Origin: Fibrobacter succinogenes
GTDB taxonomy: Bacteria > Fibrobacterota > Fibrobacteria > Fibrobacterales > Fibrobacteraceae
NCBI GenBank assembly: GCA_902791475.1
Contig: CADAWC010000013.1
Coordinates: 19,081 to 83,080 of the forward strand
DNA length: 64,000 nucleotides
Reading direction: 5' to 3'
Below, one piece after another: positions 42,839 through 50,387 of the stretch; position 1 is the stretch's first letter, and every line of letters begins with the position of its first letter. The notes under the pieces are model-generated. The model was given only the letters and a program-made list of their open reading frames with translations, searched no databases and was not told the origin of the DNA. The translations under genes and the position numbers were made by a program.

Positions 42839-43417
42839 TTAAAACGCCGCTGCTTCCGGAGCCTTTTCGCGGGTGCGCTTGACTTCACTTTCCGTAGCGA
42901 GCTGACGGTGCGTTACAGAACCCACTGCATAATAGCGGTTACCCTTCTGGATTACAGCGGTATAAGCATCGAGAGCCTTCACCGAGAACCATTCCTGGTA
43001 GAGATTATGCACATTTTCCTTGAGGCTCGAAAGTTCGCTAATGGCCGGAGCGCCAGAGGGTTTGCCATACTTGAGCGTAAACTGGTCAGACATGTAAGCC
43101 ACGGCTTCAAAAGTCTTGCTCAAACGAGCACGTTCGACACGGCCTGTACGGATTTCAAAAGCATAGAACTTGTCATTCTTGTTGAAAATGAAATCGACCT
43201 GAACCGGCAGTTCACCGAACATATAAACAGGAATCACCACGCGTTCGCCAATACCCGTCTGACCGTAGGGTTCGTAGCCCTTTTTCATCATTTCTTCAAT
43301 GACGGTTTCGCGAGTGGAGCCAAAAGGAATGCCCGCAAAATTATTCTGAGACTGCGCTTGCACATGAAGCGAAAGCACAAGAATCAAAAAAGTGATGACA
43401 ATTCCAAACTTGGACAC
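42839..43417 (-). CDS. Exported protein, unknown
   Basis: A 192-residue exported protein; signal peptide 1-22 (IVITFLILVLSLHVQA). GTG 43417 is the start, placed 7 nt after AGAGGAG. The mature part begins NNFAGIPFGSTRETVIEEMMKKGYEP, a pattern seen in small periplasmic proteins where an f-G-s/t-t-r-e-x-v helix follows a short strand, and has a strand-rich middle (PVQVDFIFNKNDKFYAFEIRTGR). No named family recognised. Monocistronic with its own terminator; divergent from aroC. Confidence 0.7.
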   Translation of the reverse strand: MSKFGIVITFLILVLSLHVQAQSQNNFAGIPFGSTRETVIEEMMKKGYEPYGQTGIGERVVIPVYMFGELPVQVDFIFNKNDKFYAFEIRTGRVERARLSKTFEAVAYMSDQFTLKYGKPSGAPAISELSSLKENVHNLYQEWFSVKALDAYTAVIQKGNRYYAVGSVTHRQLATESEVKRTREKAPEAAAF

Positions 43418-43521
43418 GATAGACTCCTCTAGATATTGTAAAAGATAGTAAACTTTTTCTAAGTAAGCAAAAATTTTTCATAAAAAAAAGTTTTTTTGGT
43501 CCAGAATTTATATTTGGTCAC

Positions 43522-44604
43522 ATGTCAAGCACGTTTGGAAAGATTTTTTCTGTCACTACATGGGGTGAATCCCATGGTCCTGCTGTCGGAGCCGTCCTCG
43601 ACGGATGCCCCGCCGGTCTCGCAATCACCGAAGAAATGATTCAGGCAGAACTGAATCGCAGGCGCCCGGGCCAGGGGAAACTCACGACCCCGCGTAACGA
43701 AAAAGATACGGTAAAGATCCTTTCCGGCGTTTTCGAAGGCAAAACAACCGGCACGCCCATCTCGTTCGTCGTATTTAACGAAGACCAGCACAGCAAGGAC
43801 TATGCCGATATCGCCAAATGGTACAGACCGGGGCACGCAGACCTCTGCTACGATCTCAAGTACGGATTCCGTGATTACCGTGGCGGCGGCAGAAGCTCTG
43901 CCCGCGAGACCATCGGCCGCGTCGCCGCAGGCGCCGTCGCAAAAGCGTTCTTGAAGACTGTTGCAGGCACGGAATTCCTCTCGTGGGTTTCTTCCGTCGG
44001 CACTGTCGATGGAACCATGCCCAACTTGAACACGCTCACACTTGACCAGATTGAAGCATCCCCTGTCCGCTGCCCGGACGCAGACGCCAGTGCCAAGATG
44101 GAACAGGCCATCCTGGAGGCGAAGTCCAAGGGCGATAGCGTCGGCGGAACAGTCGCACTTCTCGTGAAAAACGTTCCGGCCGCCCTCGGCGAACCGGTAT
44201 TTGACAGGCTCGACGCGCTCCTCGCTCAAGCAATGCTCTCCATCCCGGCATGCAAGGGTTTTGAAATCGGGAGTGGCTTTGCCGCAGCACGCATGCACGG
44301 CAGCGAGCACAACGATGAAATTTACGTAGAAGGCAACACCTACCACACGCGTACAAACAACGCGGGCGGTAGCCTTGGCGGCATCTCCAACGGAGAACCG
44401 ATCTATTGCCGTATGGCGTTCAAGCCGACCGCCACGATTTCGCAGGCGCAAAAGACCGCGGGCCGCGGTTACGAGAATGGCGAACTTGCCGCCAAGGGAA
44501 GGCACGATCCTTGCGTTGCCGTCCGCGCTCCCGTGATAGTAGAAAGCATGGCAGCCCTTGTGCTTGCAGACCTTTATCTGCAACAGAAACGCAATTGCCT
44601 TTAA
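43522..44604 (+). CDS. aroC: Chorismate synthase
   Basis: Last step of the shikimate pathway: converts 5-enolpyruvylshikimate 3-phosphate to chorismate using reduced FMN. 360 residues, full length. Signatures: T-W-G-E-S-H-G near the N-terminus, RRPGQGKLTTPRNE, the FMN-binding RPGHADLCYDLKYGFRDYRGGGR stretch (about 94-120; split here for reference), GSGFAAARMHGSEHND and KGRHDPCVAVRAPVI. No other aro gene is adjacent. lpxK follows after a REP-like palindrome. Confidence 0.97.
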   Translation: MSSTFGKIFSVTTWGESHGPAVGAVLDGCPAGLAITEEMIQAELNRRRPGQGKLTTPRNEKDTVKILSGVFEGKTTGTPISFVVFNEDQHSKDYADIAKWYRPGHADLCYDLKYGFRDYRGGGRSSARETIGRVAAGAVAKAFLKTVAGTEFLSWVSSVGTVDGTMPNLNTLTLDQIEASPVRCPDADASAKMEQAILEAKSKGDSVGGTVALLVKNVPAALGEPVFDRLDALLAQAMLSIPACKGFEIGSGFAAARMHGSEHNDEIYVEGNTYHTRTNNAGGSLGGISNGEPIYCRMAFKPTATISQAQKTAGRGYENGELAAKGRHDPCVAVRAPVIVESMAALVLADLYLQQKRNCL

Positions 44605-44625
44605 TTAAGTTCTAGCTTATGAAAA

Positions 44626-44652
44626 GGCGATGCCGGAATAAATCCGGCATGA
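44626..44652. repeat. REP-like palindrome between aroC and lpxK
   Basis: GCGATGCCGGAATAAATCCGGCATGAC; the shorter GCCGG variant. An open frame of the next gene can be extended through it from 44619. Confidence 0.75.
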
Positions 44653-44672
44653 CAAGCATCAGCGCATTGGCA

Positions 44673-45560
44673 ATGACTCTCTTAGCAAAACCTTTTCACC
44701 TTGTCGCTTCCGCATTCTACCGGATCGCATACAAGCTGCACCATAAGCTCTTTTTGCGACCAAAGCCGCCAATCCAAACTCCCGTCATCATCGTCGGGAG
44801 CTATTTAGCAGGTGGCGCAGGCAAAACGCCATTTACCATCTGGCTTGCAAAGTATTTTTACAAACAAGGTAATCGTGTCGCAATTCTTTGCCACAGCGCC
44901 GCCTGGGACGAGTTCATCATGATGCAGCGGGTTTTCGAAAGCATCCAATCGCCCCCCGCCGAATCATCGCAAATAAAAGTCTTTGCAACCAGAAACCGTT
45001 ATTCTACCGCCAAGGAAATTCAGGACAAGTTCGATATCATCCTTTGCGATGACGGTTTTGAAGACACGCGCTTTACAGGCGCCCGCTACATTTGCCTAAA
45101 CTGGCAAGAACCGCCAACCTCTTGGAAAAGCCTTTTGCCGAGCGGTCCATTTCGCAGTCTCAAGCAAGACCATGACGAACACGATATCATCCACCTTGCC
45201 TGCTACGGTAACGCACCCGATATCCATTTTTCCATTGAATTTCTAACAAATTCAACAACTTATAAACAGTTCACGATGACAATCATTTGCGGACTCGGAT
45301 CCCCCAACCGCTTCATTGATGACATCCGCACATTTGCATCAACGGCTAATATCCAAATAGCAGGATCCATCATCCGTCCCGATCACGACAGACATTTTCC
45401 ACAAATCGTTCAGGCCGAAATCTCGCAAGGCAACGACATCATTATTTCACAGAAAGACGCAAGCCGTTTACCCCAGACACTCCTTGCACACCCAAAACTC
45501 CACATCGCCATCCAAAAAATCGAAGTTTCAGACAAAATTCTACAGAAATTGTCCTTATAA
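44673..45560 (+). CDS. lpxK: Tetraacyldisaccharide 4'-kinase, shortened
   Basis: Phosphorylates the lipid A precursor at the 4' position on the cytoplasmic face. 295 residues from ATG 44673, which aligns with the usual N-terminal membrane-anchoring helix (MTLLAKPFHLVASAFYRIAY); the longer frame from 44619 begins inside a palindromic repeat. Walker A G-G-A-G-K-T-P at 47-53 follows V-I-I-V-G-S; the catalytic D-D-G-F is at 126-129. Unusual: the conserved S-R-G-Y-G and G-D-E-P stretch after Walker A is reduced to ILCHSAAWDEFIMM, so about 25 residues are missing relative to the family. Still likely functional. Confidence 0.85.
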   Translation: MTLLAKPFHLVASAFYRIAYKLHHKLFLRPKPPIQTPVIIVGSYLAGGAGKTPFTIWLAKYFYKQGNRVAILCHSAAWDEFIMMQRVFESIQSPPAESSQIKVFATRNRYSTAKEIQDKFDIILCDDGFEDTRFTGARYICLNWQEPPTSWKSLLPSGPFRSLKQDHDEHDIIHLACYGNAPDIHFSIEFLTNSTTYKQFTMTIICGLGSPNRFIDDIRTFASTANIQIAGSIIRPDHDRHFPQIVQAEISQGNDIIISQKDASRLPQTLLAHPKLHIAIQKIEVSDKILQKLSL

Positions 45561-45652
45561 AGGAACACCTATTACAACATTCTTCATAAATAATTGAAAA
45601 CTTTCCCTTTTTTTATTGTATTTTTAAAAAACAAGAACTAGGGAGAAAAAGT

Positions 45653-47197
45653 ATGAATTTGCGTCAGCGTTTTGCCGAACTTCTTCAGATCATCACCAAG
45701 GACATTCCAGAAAGAGAATACTATGTACAGCTGGGGTTCCTCACCGCACTGATTCAGGAACCGTTCTACCTCTATGGCCGCCCAGGCTGTGGAAGTTCAC
45801 TCTTTATCCGCAGAATTTCAAGCGCATTCAAGGACGCCAAGATATTAAAGCTCGGCAAAAAGCAAAGACAGCTTCCCGACAACATCAACGACTTCAACCT
45901 GATTATCTTTGACAACTTCTCGCCCACCGATGAGCAGAGCAAGAATAACCTCCAGATAGTCATCCATGACCACGAGAAAAACTCCATCATCATTTCGGGC
46001 GACCAGAAGCCGGAATCCGCACTGAGCAGGTCCGAAGTAAGCGACCAGGTGACGCTTACGATCATGCTCCCCGACAACATTTCTTCCGATGCGCTCTGCA
46101 AGTTACTCCAGCTCCACGGCACCGACAGCAACGTCACCGTACCCCCGTCAGTTGCCATTAGCGCCGAAGAACAGTCCGAATGGATTCAGGCCCTCAGCAA
46201 GGTGACACTTTCCCCGAACACGCTCGCCGTCATCGGCAAGGTCGCAGAGACCTGCGAAAAGAACTGCGTCTACGTGCCCATCCGCAGGTGGCTTGCCCTT
46301 TCGAACATGATCAAGGCCATCGCTTTCCTCAACGGTCGCGCCGAGACAAAGCTCATCGACACGTTCTTCCTCGGAACATCCATCTGGGGGCGCAGCGCAT
46401 CGAACACAGCTATTTCTGAAAGCTATAAGCAGATTCTCAAGGAGCAGTTATACAAGAACACGCCGAGCCTCCTTGAAACGCCTTATGACGCAAACGGCCT
46501 GCTTATGCGCGTCAACCACCTCGTCCACAGTTCCAACAACCTTTACGAAACCAAGCCGTTCAACGGCGAAAAGTGCCTCGCCTACCGCATCACGATCGCA
46601 GGCGAATCCGTACCGCTTTACGCGCCGCTCAAGTACATCGAAACCGACATTAACTTCAACCCGTACAACGAACTCCGCCAAGTTGAAAAGCGTGTCGTCT
46701 GCAACTATCACGGCACTTCAAACTGCACCATTTCTATCGACCCGCAAGTCCGCTCCAGCGGGCTGCGCAGTTCCGTCAACCAGTCCAATTCTACTTGCGC
46801 CAAGTTCGAAGAATTCGGAACGCTCCCGACATACATCCTGAGAGAGAACGCTCCTGAAATCATCGAAGAAAAGAAAGTCCTTCGCGATACGCTTAGCACT
46901 GAAATCAAGGAAGCCATGGACCGCGAAACGGCAAACCTCGTCGCATTGCGCAACACATATAAATTATTCAACGAATCAAAGGACGATCTTTTCTGCTTTA
47001 CACAGATGTTCAACGCCGTCCAGAACGATATCAAGGCGCAGTTCGACAACACGGCAAATATCATCAAGACCATCAAGATGGCAAGCGAAGTCATCTCCTC
47101 TTTGCCAAGCAACATGCTCAAGACCCCGAATCTGGTCGGCAAGCCGCAAGTGAAACCGCAGGCAAAGGCATCACAGCCTGCAGATCCGGCTAAATAG
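45653..47197 (+). CDS. RavA-like AAA+ protein with degenerate ATPase motifs
   Basis: A 514-residue protein that lines up with the MoxR-family ATPase RavA: N-terminal helices, P-loop region about 40-50, sensor 1 region about 113-118, and I-R-R-W-L-A-L-S-N-M-I-K-A-I-A-F-L-N-G-R near 219-238, matching RavA's R-R-W...A-F-F-x-G-R. Key residues are lost: Walker A reads G-R-P-G-C-G-S-S (Ser48 for Lys), Walker B reads I-I-F-D-N (Asn for Glu), and the arginine-finger position reads D-Q-V. The second half (about 270-514) is unassigned with a Pro/Lys/Ala tail. No viaA-like VWA gene follows. GGGAG precedes the ATG. Confidence 0.7.
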   Translation: MNLRQRFAELLQIITKDIPEREYYVQLGFLTALIQEPFYLYGRPGCGSSLFIRRISSAFKDAKILKLGKKQRQLPDNINDFNLIIFDNFSPTDEQSKNNLQIVIHDHEKNSIIISGDQKPESALSRSEVSDQVTLTIMLPDNISSDALCKLLQLHGTDSNVTVPPSVAISAEEQSEWIQALSKVTLSPNTLAVIGKVAETCEKNCVYVPIRRWLALSNMIKAIAFLNGRAETKLIDTFFLGTSIWGRSASNTAISESYKQILKEQLYKNTPSLLETPYDANGLLMRVNHLVHSSNNLYETKPFNGEKCLAYRITIAGESVPLYAPLKYIETDINFNPYNELRQVEKRVVCNYHGTSNCTISIDPQVRSSGLRSSVNQSNSTCAKFEEFGTLPTYILRENAPEIIEEKKVLRDTLSTEIKEAMDRETANLVALRNTYKLFNESKDDLFCFTQMFNAVQNDIKAQFDNTANIIKTIKMASEVISSLPSNMLKTPNLVGKPQVKPQAKASQPADPAK

Positions 47198-47293
47198 CAC
47201 AATCGCTGCCAACGCCTATCACGCCCGCCCTTCAAGCCACTGAGCCAGTCGAAGAGTGGGCGTTTCTTTTTCTAATGAAGATGATGAGTGAAA

Positions 47294-47320
47294 AATCCCA
47301 CTCAAAGTGGGATTTTTTTT
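47294..47320. terminator. Bidirectional terminator
   Basis: ATCCCACT-CAA-AGTGGGAT (47295-47313) with A run before and T run after; serves the RavA-like gene and the convergent Rpn-like gene. Just upstream, CACGCCCGCCCTTC...CAGTCGAAGAGTGGGCG (about 47220-47262) resembles the REP-like family with insert. Confidence 0.85.
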
Positions 47321-47338
47321 AATCATTAGCAAATCAGC

Positions 47339-48268
47339 TTAATACCCGCGTTCTAAGGCTTTCTTAATTTCATAAACAAAAGAAAGCGGCAATTCTGTAT
47401 TACGAGCAATATCTTTCGGAGAAAGGCCATTTTTCAACAAGTTTCTTGCAATTTTTTCTCTTTCGTTGTACACCAAATACATAGCATCAGTCATTGTCAT
47501 ACCCTCCATCATAAGGTACCTAGAACTAAAATTACTCAATTTTGCCTCTTCCTGCAATACCCCGAATATCGGATCATTAGCAAACTCGCTAAAATCAGCA
47601 CCTCGATTTAGTGTATCTATAGCTCGAAGCCACTGAGCAAGGCGACTATCGTCACTTGCAAAATACTTCGCCTTGCTAAAAAACTTTTTTACTTCAATAA
47701 CTGTAATCGTCTGCTTATCATAATAAAGCAACTGCTCCTGATTCCGGAGTTGAATCGAATGTCGATAGTTTCTTGATACTCTCCATGGATATACATCAAA
47801 AAACTGGAACACGACAAGGTTTAAATTTTCAAGGATAGGAGGTTCACTTTTCTTCACCATATTACTCGAAAGACGAGAAACATACAACACAACCCTATTT
47901 TTAAAAGTCAATCCTCCTTCATGCTGGACTTCTATAGAAATGCGGTCACGTGGCTGTCCATTCTCACGTTCATTCACAAGCACAAGATCCGGCTCTGAAT
48001 TACGATAGCCCAACTCTCCCGGTATAAACGGATTCACTAACTTTGGATTTTCAACACGATTATCACCAACAAGATTTAAACTCGCATTAACAAGATCCGT
48101 TGTCAGTGCAATATTTTTCTCACTCGCAAATATTTTCTTGAGGCATGCATCATTATAGATATAAACATTTTCATGCTCGTGCACCTTTACAATAGCATCA
48201 GTATCGAGCCCCTTCTTCTCTGCATCCCTCAGTGATTTGAGAAACAGAGCAAATTCTTCTCTTGTCAT
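47339..48268 (-). CDS. Rpn-like PD-(D/E)XK nuclease family protein (paralog)
   Basis: A 309-residue paralog of the gene at 27519. Shared blocks: MTREEFALFLKSLRDAEKKG (start), VYIYNDACLKKIF, catalytic D94 (E-P-D-L) and E113-V-Q115 (I-E-V-Q), RNYRHSIQLRNQEQLLYYDKQTITVIEVKKF, and RLAQWLRAIDTL. It has no EGRA repeat; the tail (NLLKNGLSPKDIARNTELPLSFVYEI) is a helix-turn-helix-like end. More AT-rich than neighbours. Such genes often move and duplicate in genomes; no transposon ends were recognised. Confidence 0.88.
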   Translation of the reverse strand: MTREEFALFLKSLRDAEKKGLDTDAIVKVHEHENVYIYNDACLKKIFASEKNIALTTDLVNASLNLVGDNRVENPKLVNPFIPGELGYRNSEPDLVLVNERENGQPRDRISIEVQHEGGLTFKNRVVLYVSRLSSNMVKKSEPPILENLNLVVFQFFDVYPWRVSRNYRHSIQLRNQEQLLYYDKQTITVIEVKKFFSKAKYFASDDSRLAQWLRAIDTLNRGADFSEFANDPIFGVLQEEAKLSNFSSRYLMMEGMTMTDAMYLVYNEREKIARNLLKNGLSPKDIARNTELPLSFVYEIKKALERGY

Positions 48269-48452
48269 TTTATATATTCCATATCCGGAACGCGCCGGTT
48301 CGCCAGCAAGGAAACACCCTCACCGATTACATTAACACGCAGAAAGGGCTCTCTTTATCCAAATTTTTTTGTAAAACACTTTTAGGGTCTTTTTTGAAAT
48401 ATATTTTCCATGTTTTTTCATCGACCTCTAAATATTTGCCTATATTAGCTGC

Positions 48453-49403
48453 GTGAACTTAATTCTCCTCTGGGCGGGCATCGCCGTCATTTGGCTGATA
48501 TGCATCTGCATGACTAAAAAAGGTCGTGCAGTTATCCGTATTCTCTGGAGGAGCATCAAGGTAAAGCTTACCATCATCATTTGCGCATTGGGCATCGCGG
48601 CCATCACGACCGCATATGCGACGCACCCCGAAGAGGCCCCGCGAGAGACTATCGACGAAAAACTCGAATACCAAAAGTACACCACGTCCGCGATTCAAAA
48701 GCTTTGCGACCAAGGCGAACTCATTATCGACATGAACTGCGACCTCGACAGCGCCGCCGCAGAACTCGCCTACATCCTCCCCACCATAATCAACAATTAC
48801 AATCTCGTCGTCACGCGACCCACGACACCGATTCTCGAAAAAATCAAGGACACGCTCCAAATCAAGATGATCGGCTACAAGAAATTTAGGAACAGGGGCA
48901 TCCGCCTCACAAAAGCGTTGCAACGCGATTTAGGCATCCGCTACGATATCGAAATTATTTCCGAAGATACGGACCACACGCTGAAAATCACATACAACGG
49001 AAAACGCTGGGACAGTGAACACCTTTGCAATCTCCCCGTTCTTGAAGCATGCCTCCGCGAACGCACGGATCCGGCAGTCCTCATGTCCATCATCCACCAC
49101 ACATCCGGATTCCAGATGAACTATCAGGGCAAAAACAATACGTCTGGATTACTCGCGCTTGATACCGGCAAAGGTTTAGAACAAATTGATATAGGCGCCC
49201 GCCGCCTCAAAAAAGTCCTCGCATCATCGCCCACGCTCGCCGATGCCGTTGCGCAATTCTACCCCGACACAGAACAACGCAACAAGTTCGAAAACTGGCG
49301 CAAAGACCCGCAAAAGCATTACTGGGTAGGCCAAGTCCTCACGGACATTCAATACTATCGTAGCAACGGCATGACGTTCACGCCGCGAAAGCGCGTGGAA
49401 TAA
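48453..49403 (+). CDS. Membrane-anchored lysozyme-fold (SLT-like) protein, catalytic Glu absent
   Basis: A 316-residue protein starting at GTG 48453 with two N-terminal hydrophobic segments (about 3-19 and 37-54) that anchor it in the inner membrane. Residues about 200-300 resemble a soluble lytic transglycosylase core: VLMSIIHHTSGFQMNYQGKNNTSGLLALD (compare the family pattern of E-S-G-F followed by G-L-M-Q), ARRLKKVLASSPTLADAVAQFYPD and the terminal YWVGQVLTDIQYYRS. Where the family has the catalytic Glu before Ser-Gly-Phe, this protein has Thr, with His-His preceding. It is therefore either inactive or uses another residue. Assignment by pattern only. Confidence 0.5.
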   Translation: MNLILLWAGIAVIWLICICMTKKGRAVIRILWRSIKVKLTIIICALGIAAITTAYATHPEEAPRETIDEKLEYQKYTTSAIQKLCDQGELIIDMNCDLDSAAAELAYILPTIINNYNLVVTRPTTPILEKIKDTLQIKMIGYKKFRNRGIRLTKALQRDLGIRYDIEIISEDTDHTLKITYNGKRWDSEHLCNLPVLEACLRERTDPAVLMSIIHHTSGFQMNYQGKNNTSGLLALDTGKGLEQIDIGARRLKKVLASSPTLADAVAQFYPDTEQRNKFENWRKDPQKHYWVGQVLTDIQYYRSNGMTFTPRKRVE

Positions 49404-49409
49404 GCACTT

Positions 49410-49898
49410 TTATTTTATCGGTTGATCCCAAAGATAATTCACAAGCGAAGAATCCTTTGGACCGACATTTAAAACAACTTCTTTAGGAAACGTTCCATAA
49501 ACTCCCGAATGTTTCGATGGAGTTAAAGCAAAGTACGTAATTGTATATAACGGGAAAGTCGTCAGCACATCACCTAACACTTGCAAGCCCTGTCCCGAAG
49601 TAGAAGGCGGATTCCAGCCACTCAAAGCGCTTCCAGATGATGAAGTGTCTCCTTCTCGATATACATTCACACCGCCATAAATAACACCATTCTTACGGAC
49701 TTGCAAATAGACATGGTCATCATTCGTCATAGTCTTCACAACGCAATTGTCGCTTGTCGCACAAGCCAATTTACCATCGCAGTAAATAGAATAATCGTCA
49801 CGACCATCAGCAACACGCACAGCTATAGAAGCGCTCATGCACCCGACAAACAAAAGAGAAAGAATAAGCAACAAACAATATTTCACTTTACGCCCCAC
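49410..49898 (-). CDS. Small lipoprotein, unknown
   Basis: A 162-residue lipoprotein: lipobox L-F-V-G-C, Cys 20. The mature part has three Cys and a short strand-rich domain (YSIYCDGKLACATSDNCVVKTM, VYLQVRKNGVIYGGVNVYREGD) and then a Ser/Gly-rich stretch and a hydrophobic segment (TTFPLYTITYFAL). No family recognised. It may be co-transcribed with the gene at 49908-50255, nine bases upstream. Confidence 0.6.
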   Translation of the reverse strand: MGRKVKYCLLLILSLLFVGCMSASIAVRVADGRDDYSIYCDGKLACATSDNCVVKTMTNDDHVYLQVRKNGVIYGGVNVYREGDTSSSGSALSGWNPPSTSGQGLQVLGDVLTTFPLYTITYFALTPSKHSGVYGTFPKEVVLNVGPKDSSLVNYLWDQPIK

Positions 49899-49907
49899 TG
49901 CATAAAC

Positions 49908-50255
49908 TCACTTTATCTTGCGAGAAACGTAACTGACAATAGGAATAAAGTCGTTCGGCTCATAAGCGATGTGCCCATAATTCCAAACGAGCTTTCTATC
50001 CTTATTTCTTTTTTCGATAATAACAGCCACACCGACTTCTTCTCGAATCAACTTAATTTGCAATAAATAATCGCAATCATCTTTTTTAGGAACAATGGCA
50101 TAACCATCTATCGTTGCATATTCCTTGACCAGCGCAACAATTCTTTTGGCGTAATCGCTGTGGACACCATGCAACTGCACAGGCAAAATAAAGTATTCTG
50201 TCTTCGCCCACAAAGCAGATGCAAACAGCAATGTTATCGCAACAAATCGGAACAT
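49908..50255 (-). CDS. Small exported protein, unknown
   Basis: A 115-residue exported protein; signal peptide 1-17 (FRFVAITLLFASALWA). ATG 50255 is preferred because the signal starts there; the frame extends 15 codons upstream. The mature part (TEYFILPVQLHGVHSDYAKRIVALVKEYA... LVWNYGHIAYEPNDFIPIVSYVSRKIK) looks like a compact alpha/beta domain such as found in small proteins that bind or assemble at the outer membrane. Function unknown. Confidence 0.6.
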   Translation of the reverse strand: MFRFVAITLLFASALWAKTEYFILPVQLHGVHSDYAKRIVALVKEYATIDGYAIVPKKDDCDYLLQIKLIREEVGVAVIIEKRNKDRKLVWNYGHIAYEPNDFIPIVSYVSRKIK

Positions 50256-50301
50256 GTATCTAATATAACATTTATCCGCACAAACGCCTAACCCACGCAC
50301 G

Positions 50302-50387
50302 TGTCATGCCCGCCAGAGCCTGTCCTGAGCGAAGTCGAAGGATGCGGGCATCTCCCTTCTACGAACTAATGACTAAAGACTATTAAC
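50302..50387. repeat. REP-like palindrome with insert plus GACTA repeat
   Basis: GTCATGCCCGCC...GATGCGGGCATCTCC encloses AGAGCCTGTCCTGAGCGAAGTCGAAGGAT, the inverse of the insert at 29380-29432. It is followed by ACTAATGACTAAAGACTATTAACTAGTC, which contains the stop codon of the minus-strand ABC-F gene. Confidence 0.82.
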
